Shown: in pieces, positions 1 to 11,039 of the stretch | How positions within the stretch are numbered: position 1 is the first letter of the stretch | Layout of the letters: every line of letters starts with the position of its first letter | Source of the DNA: Phoronis australis | Taxonomy: Eukaryota; Phoronida; Phoronidae | Length of the DNA stretch: 64,000 nt | Reading direction: 5' to 3' | Assembly: GCA_002633005.1 (NCBI GenBank) | Contig: NMRA01000066.1 | Location: forward strand, 804,407-868,406 | Notes under the pieces: generated by a model | What the model saw: only the letters and a program-made list of their open reading frames with translations | Database searches by the model: none | What the model was told of the DNA's origin: nothing | Made by a program: the position numbers and the translations under genes

Positions 1-1467
1 TAACCAAAGTTCTAATGATGACATCCTTTTCTATTTTGTACTATGCAAGAACGACAACCATTGCATACAAGGGGGCCTGGACTTCAAGCTGGCTTTCTAC
101 ATGTATACAGTGTAATTTAATAATGTCAGCTCCCACTTTCCCGAAGATGATCTGCCAAGCTTAAACTAAGAATAGGTCCTGTTTTTTGGTGTTACGCAAT
201 TGTTCACTAACCTCTACAACTTCTGTATAACAGCGCACTCCTAAAAATGACAAAGGTGTGCAGTGTTTTCTACAAAATATACAGATCAGTCGGCAACTTA
301 TGCTTATTTCGTATAGGAAGCAAAATACTGAGGATTATGTGGGAAAGTCTTATTTGAAGCCATTTGAAATTGGTGTCACTAGGCAATGGAGAGTTTATTC
401 AGTAGAAACTTCTCCATTATTCGCCTGAAACCACTGCATTAAGAAAATAGTCTCACTTACTTCAAACGAATTTTTTCATGTAAATAAGTTAAGAACTTAT
501 TATAAGTATTGGTGTGTATTTGCGTATACACTAAGACAGTTATACACTCTGGGCGGTGAGGAAGAATGATTTTGAACGAATCCACATTTTTAAGTAATTT
601 ACGAACAACACACATCACACGAATACCATGAATGGTAGAAATAATCGGTAATGAACAAAAACGTACTCGTAAAACATCAAGTCACCATTAAAATCTAACA
701 GACCATAAACACATACACTGCCCTTGGCATACCAATATTCGTAAAGTGTGAACTTCTTGTTAACCGGAATTTTTAAATTAAACCAAATTTAGTGGTAGGG
801 ACTCATTGCTTTGTTAACCGTGAAAAGCCGGCCAATTGTTCAACATTTCAAAAAAAATCTTTCCAAAACTGATTATGGACTGAGGAAGCTAATAAACGAC
901 GATGGGCTTTACCACGTTCATAACTATAACCAATCTGTTGAAATTAATGTCATTTTAATTTTGATGTTGTGTTAAAACTAATGGATTATAACGGAACAAC
1001 AAGAATTTTAAGTTACAAACATAACGTTAAATCAACGTGACAGTAATTCTTGCATGAAACTAAGAATTCTACGTTGTCTTGGAAACTTAAATTTAACGTT
1101 GTTACTACCTCAAGTAAAACCCGGAATAATGAAATGTTTGGGGATTGAAGGAATGGTCGTCTTGCAGTAATAATCCCCAAAGAACATGTACTTCGCTCGC
1201 TACGTGAAAAATAACCTGTCTTGCTTAGCCGCCATTTTGAATTGCGAAACACATTTCATGTTTTGCTACCTCTAAAGCCTTAGTCAGTAGCAGTAACGCG
1301 ACCTAATTACAGAAACAGGATACATTGCAGTAGCGTGTCCCGACACTTGAATCTATGCTTGAACTGTGCAGACATTGCAAAAAGTTCTCACCTTGGTTTT
1401 CTCTGTTTGCTCCTTGTCGTTCGCCAGTACTGCGGTTGTCTAGTCAAAAGGGAATGACATACATGGA

Positions 1468-1606
1468 GTGCATTCCGTAGAGGCTAGAGTTCTGCGAAAC
1501 ACCAAGTACACGCAAGATCTCGCGAGATATCGTCGTGTATTACACACAAAGCACGTGATGACACTAGGTTTCTTTGCGAGATTCTTGCGTCTATGGAACT
1601 CGACCC
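1468..1606. repeat. Foldback/MITE-like element of the GCGAGATATCGC family, copy 1
   Basis: Left arm begins near ATTCCGTAGAGGC and the right arm ends GCGTCTATGGAACTCGACCC, which are rough inverted repeats. The core reads CTCGCGAGATATCG and is followed by AAAGCACGTGATGACAC. Similar stretches recur at 8621-8750, 49449-49578 and 55552-55671. Confidence 0.5.
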
Positions 1607-1811
1607 AAAATCATGACCTTGTACTTTGGGTCACTCGGCACAATTCGTAACCGATGATTGTTTACTTAGAATTTAAACAATCCAAATCTATCTTAACCAT
1701 AAAATCTACAGTGCCTGTATCTTGCAGGGAAGTTTATCCGTATCGCAAAGCGTGGAGCACTAACTTACAATGCCGGAACTCATGAATAGTGGCGTGTTCT
1801 AGCTGATATGC

Positions 1812-1859
1812 CGTAAAATGTAACAATATCGTGAAAAGTAACAACTGTTACATTTTACG
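1812..1859. repeat. Inverted repeat of CGTAAAATGTAACA
   Basis: CGTAAAATGTAACA at 1812-1825 is matched by its exact reverse complement at 1846-1859, with a 20 nt spacer. The same motif is clustered at 2854-2988. Confidence 0.75.
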
Positions 1860-2853
1860 AAATTGATACATCATTGTTCAAATTACTCTGTTAAACCACT
1901 TTCAATGAAACCTAGTTCAAATCACTTTGTTAAATCACTGACTGTGTTTTTTTAAGAATTCTGGAGCCCGTTCCACATAGTTGCGCGTTTTGTAGTGTCC
2001 ATTACCAGCTACCCTAATGACCCAGTGACTGCAGCCGACTAATCGTTAGTTCTAGGAAAATCTCTGCCTCCAGAGTTCAACTTAACGCAAATTTGAACTT
2101 ACAAATCATCGTGGAACAATCCCATGTTCTTTGACAAGGCATATTTTCAACAAGAGAGAAAACTGATTACACGGTGGGTATCCTCATATTTAGATGAAAG
2201 TCGCGAGTAAAATAGTCCCGTCTGAATCAAGTTCATTGCTTCTCAGCAAACTACAGGTGGATATAGTTATATTTACAAACAATACAGTGTTTGCAGATAG
2301 GTAAGAAGTAAGCAATTTTTTAAAGTTGTTGCACGTCCAAACAAGATTTTAAATCCCAACCTCCTCGTTTCCGAGAAGTAGGCCTACTCTGCATCAACAG
2401 CTATCCAGAAGTGCCTCACAATATCGTTAAGGCTGAACATGGGAACCCCTAGTATTGTAATACTAATGAAAATGATAATAGATAGCCAAATTCATGTCGT
2501 GTCAGCCCGGAGGGCATTCTGTAGAAGAGGTATATACGAAAAGTGCCGACCAAAAGGGTGTTTTTTCACAGAAAAAAATAGTCTCTAAAATGGTGGTATA
2601 TTCAACAAAATTATACAGTATCTCAAAGGTGCCGTTCCTGAATTTCTGGAACAAAAGTGTGCGAAAATGTGAATTTTTACACAAATTAGACTCTAAATGG
2701 GTCACTTTTTGTCCGAGCCCACTCTCTAAACGGGTACCTATTTAAAATTTTCGGGCAGCACCTCTCGTACAAAAATACTCCAGTAACCCCTGGTCGTTCA
2801 GATACCACTTGTTCGTGATTTTGGTCACATTCCTAGTAATATGACGTGGGTTT

Positions 2854-2988
2854 CGTAAAATGTAACAATGGTACATTTCTCGCATGTGCGTTCGACGTGA
2901 AATGTAACAACTACATAAAATGTAACATTTCAAGAGCAACGTAAAATATAACAATGATGTAAAATGTAACAGTTGTTACATTTTACAT
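2854..2988. repeat. Cluster of TAAAATGTAACA motifs ending in a palindrome
   Basis: About five direct, partly degenerate copies of GTAAAATGTAACA and one inverted copy. The last two form a palindrome at 2957-2988 with a 2 nt centre. No coding sense was seen; it may be the end of a small transposon or a satellite-like patch. Confidence 0.65.
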
Positions 2989-5202
2989 TTTTCGGCGTAT
3001 CAGTGCTCTTCAACAATCTCCAGGCGTCAGGGTGAAACCACGGCGACCAGCACATGCGTAGGGCCGGGTACAGTCGAAAAACGAAAAACACAGCCAACCA
3101 AATGCGTCGACTACGAGTGGTGGGGATTGGGCAGGACATACTAAACATACATAAAAACGTACTCTTAATCGCGAAAACTTGATATGCACATATTTTCTGG
3201 AGCAAATTGATTAAGAATTGTGCATTTATCCAGGACACCTCCCTGGCGAGGTATTCTGGAGTCGACCACTTTCTCTTCCGTTTTATTGAAACTGTATTTC
3301 AATACAATGTAAATTGGTTACCAGGTGATAGCACCTGACTCTTGTTTTTTGTTTCCATATTCAGAGGGCCCCTTGATCCATAACCACCCTTTTCCCATTC
3401 GCATAGGGGGTTAATGATGGAATCAATCGATTCTCTTTTTCTGCTGCTTTTGTTAAACTTTGCAACATTTTGTATTAACGAAGGTAAGCTTTTAGGGGTT
3501 CACCCCTCACAAACCAGGTTCTGTCGATTGTGCACCACGTGAAGCATGCGCGCACCCCCCTCCCCTCCCCCGAGCCTCGCACTCCGAGGATGTGCCCTTG
3601 TGAATTACATACAATTTCTAGCAAAACACATGTGAATAGCAACAACATCAAAACGCGCGATTCAAGCAACCACAAATTTAAAGCTGCCTCGATCTGTCAC
3701 GAAAAGGGGGTTATTGGTAGGACAATCGCGCGTGTCAATTAGACAGTCGGGTATTTTTGATGACCGTGTAGGCTTACAGTGTACAAGTCGAACGGATAAA
3801 GGTGTTCAGTAGAATGAACCAGAATTTCTTTTTGGATTCCCCTTCTCCCATGCTCTGCCGGATGTGGTCAAGTTTTTGTGCGCATGCCTTAGGGAATTGC
3901 CTAAAGTTCCATGTAATTAAACACCCACAACCATTTTGCTACTTTACACGCAAAATAAATAAGAACAATACATTAAATACAATAAAATCCAACTACATAA
4001 CAAAAATCTGGAAACAAGATAAATGCTTTCAAACCCTAGTCCAGTCGGCATGGGTTTGGGGCGCTTGCCTTAAAAATATTATTAATTGGAAAGACCTAAA
4101 GACCCAGCCCTCAAGCTACAGGAGCCAACTGAGATTTCAGAAGAAACAAGTGACAGCAATAGTTTGGGTTTCAACTTATAGGTGGAGTCGGGGCTAAGAA
4201 CGGTTCACTTTTTACGTCACATGCGGCGCTACTAGATGAAACCGCAATTGCGGTAACCTTAAACTGGAAATTTTAGCGGTGCTTCGTGCAGTCAATCATC
4301 TTCTTCGGTCCGCCATTTTATCATGTGTAACTCGGCCGTACCAACAAAGCAAAGCGATCCATTCCAAAGTATGAATCAAACCAATGGTTCTCAACACTGT
4401 ACTCATAAAAGAATCACTGTGTGGCAACATCAGGCAACATTATGCGAAAACTTCCTATCCGGGTACGTATAAGTCAGAGCTTGGCACTATTCCTTATTGC
4501 GGTGATATGTTCTTCCAATTAATCAGTGTTTAGTTAAATATCAGTTAAAAAGTTATAAAAAATTCGATAGATTTAGCCCACCTTTGAAACAGATTATTGT
4601 GACCAAAATACGTCACCCAAGATTCGACATTGAACTTTTTTCAGTATTTCTTGTATGATTTAACAAATACTCATTGTGTGCAGTAACTTTCCTAGCGACG
4701 TCATCAAAAGAACAAAATTTGTTTAAAAAGTTACATCAGACCGCAGTACTTTGAATCTATACTGCCTTCATCGAAGGCAAGAAATAAAATGAAATCTGCA
4801 TCAGAGAGGCGCCACCGCACTGCCAAATTATACAAAGAGTGGTCTCAGTATAAGAGTGGTCTAAGTGTTTAAATTCTACGAAATTATCAGAATTTGAAAC
4901 AACGAAGACAAATGTCCATACTTTCTGACAACTTCAGGTAAATGGATGGTACTTCACCACCCTGACACTTGGTACCAGACACATAATGAGAAAGATTCAC
5001 CCGATGTGAAACATGACCTGTGGAGTTATAGTGCAACAAAAACATCGTCAGAGGTGTCTACTAACTGAATTTGTTAAGAAGGGGCACTCTTTTCTAGGAA
5101 AAACATTTGTTAATTCAACCAACCAGTCCATAGCTGTACAGCTATATGAAATCTAGTCAAGTACATCAAACAGATTAGAAACATTGTCGAACCCTATAAA
5201 AG

Positions 5203-5523
5203 CTAGTTGCCAGGCAAAATAGACGACCACCTTGCCTGGAATCTCTCAGAAGCCACTTTACAATTGTAAGAATTTTTTTCCAGGCTGTGGTAATCACATA
5301 CCTCCCGTAAAAATGACTGAAAATTGGGCTCAGCCTTTTGAAGTTTTTGCCTACATAAATGAAATTTCGCTATGCACAGAATTAAATTTACAACTTCCAA
5401 TCTACAGGCTGGGTCTCCAAACAAGGCGGTAGACATATTTAACTGCAGAGGAAAATCGCACTGGTTTATCATCCATGTTTTTTTAAACAGCTCCAAAAAT
5501 TCTGAGCAAGTGAACATTCCCAA
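5203..5523 (-). mobile_element. LINE reverse-transcriptase C-terminal fragment
   Basis: An open frame of 106 codons on the minus strand reads ALFGDPACRLEVVNLILCIA, then KFHLCRQK, FQSFLREV and ERFQARW. This order (ILFG, N-x-ILcaK-ihxxK, P-x-F-x-x-FL, ER-F-x-x-W) is what I know from the tail of ORF2-type LINE proteins after the reverse transcriptase. It ends in a stop; no palm-domain motif was found upstream, so it is a 5'-truncated relic. The LINE clade cannot be told. Confidence 0.55.
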
Positions 5524-6363
5524 TACAAATGTAGTATTTTTTCTTCGTGTTGCTCACAGAAAAAACACAAAGAACACTAACACAAATTTTCTTTAAGTAA
5601 GAGTGACACTCTTAGTTACAATTAAAACATGAATTGTTCATTAATTAGAAATAGAGGCCTCCAGAACTGTTTCCATCTTGTAGTACCGTCGGTATATCTA
5701 AAAGTGAACAAATCCGAAATGAGCCTATTTGTTTCTGCTCTGCGCCCGACTCTTGCACTAAAGCTGTGAAAAAGAGGAAGTGTACGCACGTGCAACTTAT
5801 TTTCAAACAACTTTTTTCCTCATAAGTACACTCAACACAGTTTTCAATGTATACGTAATACAGTAGCTGGTTAGCTCAGCTATAATGTTTGCGATTTAGA
5901 CGCGTATTAACAATAGTGCTAGCGTGATGGAGAAGAATGCTTCGAAAACAGAACGTTGCTATTACTATTTTTTAACAACAAAATCATAAGTGGCTATATC
6001 CTTTATTAGAGACACAAACAGAGGGCCTCATCTCATTAATTTGGTAAATGCTTAATAATCACCATAATTTATCTCAAATGGTGGCACGAACACTATTTTA
6101 GTATACATCCACTTGTCTTTCTTTACTGTATAACTGACTAGTGCAGAGCAGCGTATCAAAGTGAGTCTGCCAAGTTTTCTGGGATTCTGGTGAGCATCAA
6201 CTACCATGAAAACATTGAACGAAAGCAAGACAAGAAGGCGAAAAAAACACAAAAGCGATGACTAGGGTAGCACACGAAAGCTCTGTTTAACAATGATCCA
6301 ATGCCTTCGGAAAAGTTACATCACGTCTCTGGAAAATGTAGTAAAGCTCTTAGATAAGTCGTT

Positions 6364-6369
6364 TTTATT
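6364..6369 (-). terminator. Candidate polyadenylation signal, gene A
   Basis: AATAAA on the minus strand about 180 bp after the gene A stop codon; the first good hexamer downstream. Confidence 0.4.
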
Positions 6370-6546
6370 TTTTGCAGTTGTTCAAAATCCGTTACGTACT
6401 CCCAGGACAACCATCACCTAAAGACGGTTTCGAAATATAAAGTATTCCTGCTACTTTCTCAACCTCTCGGTGGATTGAAACGATAGAATTGGATTTTCAA
6501 GTGTCTTCTTCACCGTGACCTGAAAACTGTTGCCTTCAAACCGCAG

Positions 6547-9500
6547 TTACACATCTGATTGGCTCTTATTCGCATCGACACCAAGTCCGTCGCGCTCATG
6601 CGGATTTTTGTTGACTTCCGAATACGGAGGAGGTACGTTCGCTTGGTGAATATGCTGCGGTTGCTGTTGATACGAAGTACAGTTACTGCTTTGAACAATA
6701 TGTTGCTGTGAAGGATATATTGGGGACCCTGAGAAAGGTTGTTGAACGGCGACAGCTGAAATGAGACAATGTGTAAAAAACAGAAGCTATCCCAATAGAA
6801 AGGATTACAAACCCGATTTTGGCCTATTACCACATATTAAAAACAGCTTTCCCATCGAGTTATAAGAAACAAAATAATGTTACGTAACCCTTGACTATCC
6901 TCAAAAGTTTGGAGCAAAGTTTGAAGACTAAATCAATAAAACGGGAAATTGTGACTTACACGTTACGTCAGTTAGAAAAAACACTCGCCAAGAACCAAAA
7001 TATAAAATCTATGAGACTGAAAGTACACTGTATATGTTTTAACTTGAATCTTTCTTTAATGACTCACGTGAGACGCCAGTGATACCTTAACAGGTGGGGG
7101 AGCTACATACAGAACTGGTTGAAAACACAATAACGGGATTAGTATCCCTTTAAAAAACACTTTTGCTGTGCTCCGCTTTTTGCTTTCTAAACTTTTTATT
7201 CAGCATACTAGGTACGGTACAGATCAGACAAATGTAGTGTCCTCACGACTATAAAAAACTTTTTGTTTAATCATGCAAGGATCAGTTAGGGTCAACTCAC
7301 AGTGATGATATGTACATGTACAAAGGCTTTGAATCTTTCATAACAAACAGCGTCCTAAAAATTCCTCGTACTTCATTTTGTTTATGTATATATACATGTA
7401 CCTCTCAGTGGAAATGTGTAATGCAATTTCGTGTTCACACAGTGCAAGTCATACATCTTGACAAGTCAACCTTGATAATTATGTTTTTTGCCAAGGCAAT
7501 ATTTGTTGCCAATACATGTGTACATGGAATGAAACGGTATAAAACTACATAAACACTCATCAACGTAACTGTGGCCAGTTTCTCTTACCAAATCACATGT
7601 GATACAAGTTTTAACCCGCAGCACTATCCGAAACACAAGCACACAAGGGGTTTATCTACACATAATGCACACAAAGGGCAATCATGATTGTTGCCAAATT
7701 TTCATAGCATAAGAACCAACATGATGCGTGCTACAGAGTGAGTCCAAGCCAAGGTCAAGTGAAGTCTCAGTCGTTCAGATTATACACAGAGTGAGAACAT
7801 GACAAGAATGCTATACAAAGCGGTTGGATAATCGCATGTTGATTTTCCTACGCTGCTGCCGAGCCGATGAATTATAAAACTGAGAACCAAGTGAAGCCTC
7901 GCACTCTCAGCAAGTAGTCTCATCCGTCACAATAGAAGAAAGAGAGGAGACTCCAGAAATAATGAGCCACGGGTAAATGACCCAACAAAACGTACAAACA
8001 TGACGGTACACAAATACAGGTATACCGGAAGTAAACAAGAGTGACTAAACTCAGAAGTTTACACTACACTGAGGTAGACTTTTTTCCTCTTAACGCGTCT
8101 TAGTTCAGTGCAGTCTCATGCTGTACAAAACCGCGCATTCCATGTCGTTACCTGTCCCGTATGAGGCGACTTTAGTCCCCTGGCGTATAGAACCATTAGA
8201 TGACGCCGAACCACGGGCATGGCAGAGGCAAACTGGAACTCCGATCAACAGTCCGAGAAATATGAACCCACCACACGTAATTCCGAAAACAGCACCAATG
8301 GAGAGGTAGGCTGAAACTAGTAAAAGCGTTTTGTAAACAAATCAAAACTTTTCATCAACTAAATCTAAGAGACACTTGACCGTCTGCAACATTAAACGTG
8401 TTTCTTTTATGTAATAGGACTGGCATGCGCGCCTTGTTATGCATATATTCACGTTCGAGCTTCGAGACTATCTTTTGCGCTACATGTCACGCTATTGAAA
8501 TTGCATACCTGGCGTTTTCATAAAATACAGGCAATCTTGATGAATACAGATCGTTTTATTACGTGAAGTGCTGGCAAAACAGGCTTAGGCCTAGGTGTAT
8601 ATCGGATATCACTTGGGCCACGTTCCAAAGAGGAATTCACGCAAATCCTCGCGAGACGTCGCCTTGCGTTACAAGTGAAGTGCGTGATCACACTTGCTTC
8701 ACTCGGGGTCCTGCGTCTACAAGACGCAGTAACAGACTGCATTCCTGGGGTCTTGTTTCGAGAGTTTGTCAAGATATCGTTCACGTAAAGCACGTACGTG
8801 ACCTAACTGGCTTTCCCTCGTTAGTAGATGTACATGTATCTTGCGGAACGAGCCCCTACATGTATGCTGCTCTAGTTTAAAATCAAGATTGTAATGTAGT
8901 CGAATACGTACCACCGTTGTAAGTGATTTTCAGGTCAACATCGTATCCATTCCTGCAGGCGGTGTCATCGTAACAGGCTGACCGGTCCAATATGATATAG
9001 ACATAAGGCTGTGACGTGTAGAATACCGAGGTGTCACTGATACTGTCCAGCATCAGAACGCTCTAAAAAGATGAAAAACAAAGGTTAATCGGCCTGCTAA
9101 CTGCTACTCAAAACTTTGATGAAGAGATAATCGGTATCGTCAATAAACTGAGGTTCCCACCCGACCAACGGCTTTTCCGGTGCCAGGTGCTCTTGCCGGA
9201 CAGTCATAACGAAAATGTTAAGAAATGTCTATTAAGATTATATATATAGCTTGGCAAAACGCATTTCTTGAAAACATTGAATAAATAATCTAGCAAGAAA
9301 ACGAACACTTTCGTCAGTGCCAAAATGCAGTTGGCGCGTCGCCCAGAATATGAGGCCATAGCGTATTATTCCAGATAATACGGTAATTCAACGAGCCGTA
9401 AGCACCGCCTGACTTGCAGTGCAACCTGTTAGCGGGAAAACTTCAGGTCGATTGGGTACCTTTCCCATCCCTACCGTACAAACAATTGGGTCAAATCACG

Positions 9501-11039
9501 TGATCTAATTCATTAATTAAGTTGAATTTCCTGAAATGCATCGTACATTGTGTACAAATGATATTCTTACCATTATATCAGTGTAGCGATACATGTATGA
9601 CCCGTCAACAATTGTAACTTTGACGCCATTGTTGTCAAAATTTGCTGTCATGACTTCTATTTTCAACGTTATATCACTATACGGGAGCCCGGTGTCTGAA
9701 ATGTAACAGGGGTGGATAATATCTACATGTACCCAAAAAATCGCTTCAGATGGTTTAATTGGTGACATTCGAAACCAGTAAAACTTTTTTAAAATAATTA
9801 TTGACCCGAGCTTTCGTTAATATACCCGTCAGTACATACGATTTGTGTTCAGAATTTACCGCATTGTGTGTGCATGCACAATGTGATAACACGTACCTGC
9901 ATGCAATTTTATTGAACAGAGACTACGAGGAGATTTTTCTTCAGTGTTTGATCGTCCCATGAAGACATGCACGGTTTCCCAGTCCTCAACCTTGTAGTTG
10001 TTCGTATCTACTTGACATTCCCAAATCGAATCGAGATTATCTGTAAAAGATCTACCGGTATATGTTATTGTAACAATTTGACTTTTGTTTAGCGCTTGTA
10101 TTACAGCGTATTCACACTTTGGCAAACGGTGACTATACAGCTTTGGTGTAACAGGGCTGGGCCTCTATAATTATGCAAAATATTACTTTAAATTCTACTT
10201 AAAGACCTTATCTCAAGGGGTTAATAAGGTTCAAATACTCGCAAATATATATCAAATTAAAACTCGTGTACCATGCTGTATTGCTTTTCTTTTTCTGATT
10301 TCAAACTACAACCTTTTTTAACCCCGCCCAAAATCCACGCAACGTCTCACCATTCATTGTTATACCATAAATCGCGGGAAAACGACCGGCATGATGACTT
10401 TTCACAGTAACACAATGGAGTGAATGGCTGTCTAGAGTTTACCTATTATCGATCCACCAGTAAATGATCGTAACTCGAAATCAGCTAATTAAAATATCTT
10501 CAGACTGTGTTAGCGATTGTTTTAATTTGATTTTTGAAGTTGTTTAGGGTTATTCAATAGGGAATTGGCGGTACTTTGATGCCTCAAAATTGAAAACGCC
10601 AATTTCACTTGAGGCAAAGGAGGTCTCGATTTTCAAAAGTCTAATCTGCAGTCTATGATGCTTTTCAGCAAAGTAGAATAGAATTTGCCAGTTTCCTACA
10701 ACAAAAAACAGATTTCTGGGAATTACCGTGATCTCCGTGAAAATTATGATTTTGTAGCAAAATGTAGTCAAGTGATCACCTGAGCGTTATTTTCGCAGTA
10801 AGATTCTGTCATAATTAAAAACTTTTAATATACAGTGGTTTACGAGATACGTCTAATACCTAAAACGATATTTCAGAAAGCGTATCTATGGTAACGAACA
10901 ACGCCAATTACTTTAACAACCCATAAGCAAGCATCATGTATTTCATTGAATGTAACCACGAGCATTTCGGCTACTCACAGTCCCATCCATGGACTGCTGT
11001 GATCAGCGATATCAGGACCGTGAAGACAAGGGGCTTCAT
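6547..11039 (-). CDS. CUB-like type I membrane protein with PPxY tail (gene A, 6 exons, 282 aa)
   Basis: Exons in transcription order: 11039-10979, 10040-9897, 9695-9571, 9062-8912, 8310-8152 and 6755-6547, with intron phases 1,1,0,1,1 and GT-AG at every junction. The predicted protein has a signal peptide (residues 1-18, MKPLVFTVLISLITAVHG). An ectodomain of about 140 residues resembles a CUB domain: Cys29, Cys62, Cys140 and Cys146, a KVTIVDG strand near 94-100 and DRSACY at 136-141. A membrane helix spans about 165-188 and is followed by CLC. The cytoplasmic tail is Gln/Tyr-rich with PPPY at 255-258. PPxY motifs are known to bind WW domains of Nedd4-type ubiquitin ligases, so a receptor or adaptor role at the membrane is inferred. 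A paralogue (gene B) lies upstream with the same exon plan. I recognise no named family; the CUB assignment rests on pattern only. The start is the first ATG, directly before the signal peptide. Confidence 0.82.
6756..10978 (-). other. Introns of gene A
   Basis: Intron 5 (6756-8151) has several TACATGTA-type motifs near 7300-7400. Intron 4 (8311-8911) holds the foldback copy at 8621-8750. Introns 3 (9063-9570), 2 (9696-9896) and 1 (10041-10978) show nothing recognisable. Confidence 0.6.
8621..8750. repeat. Foldback element of the GCGAGATATCGC family, degenerate copy
   Basis: Begins CGTTCCAAAG and contains CCTCGCGAGACGTCG, GTGCGTGATCACAC and an internal hairpin CTGCGTCT-aca-AGACGCAG. It resembles the copy at 1468-1606 in order of motifs. 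It lies in intron 4 of gene A. Confidence 0.35.

Larger units (their letters stand above)
1..6546. other. Repeat-rich flank downstream of gene A
   Basis: Holds the foldback copy at 1468-1606, the TAAAATGTAACA palindromes (1812-1859, 2854-2988), a GC-rich C-run stretch near 3540-3590 and the LINE fragment at 5203-5523. The 3' UTR of gene A is probably about 6345-6546. No gene was seen in the remainder. Confidence 0.6.

Noticed and set aside
3475-3675. Minus-strand frame with a hydrophobic start
   Set aside because: Runs into a GC-rich repeat-like stretch; the signal-like start is probably chance.
3802-4197. 131-codon plus-strand frame
   Set aside because: No recognisable motif, no splice context or neighbour support, and odd composition; likely chance.
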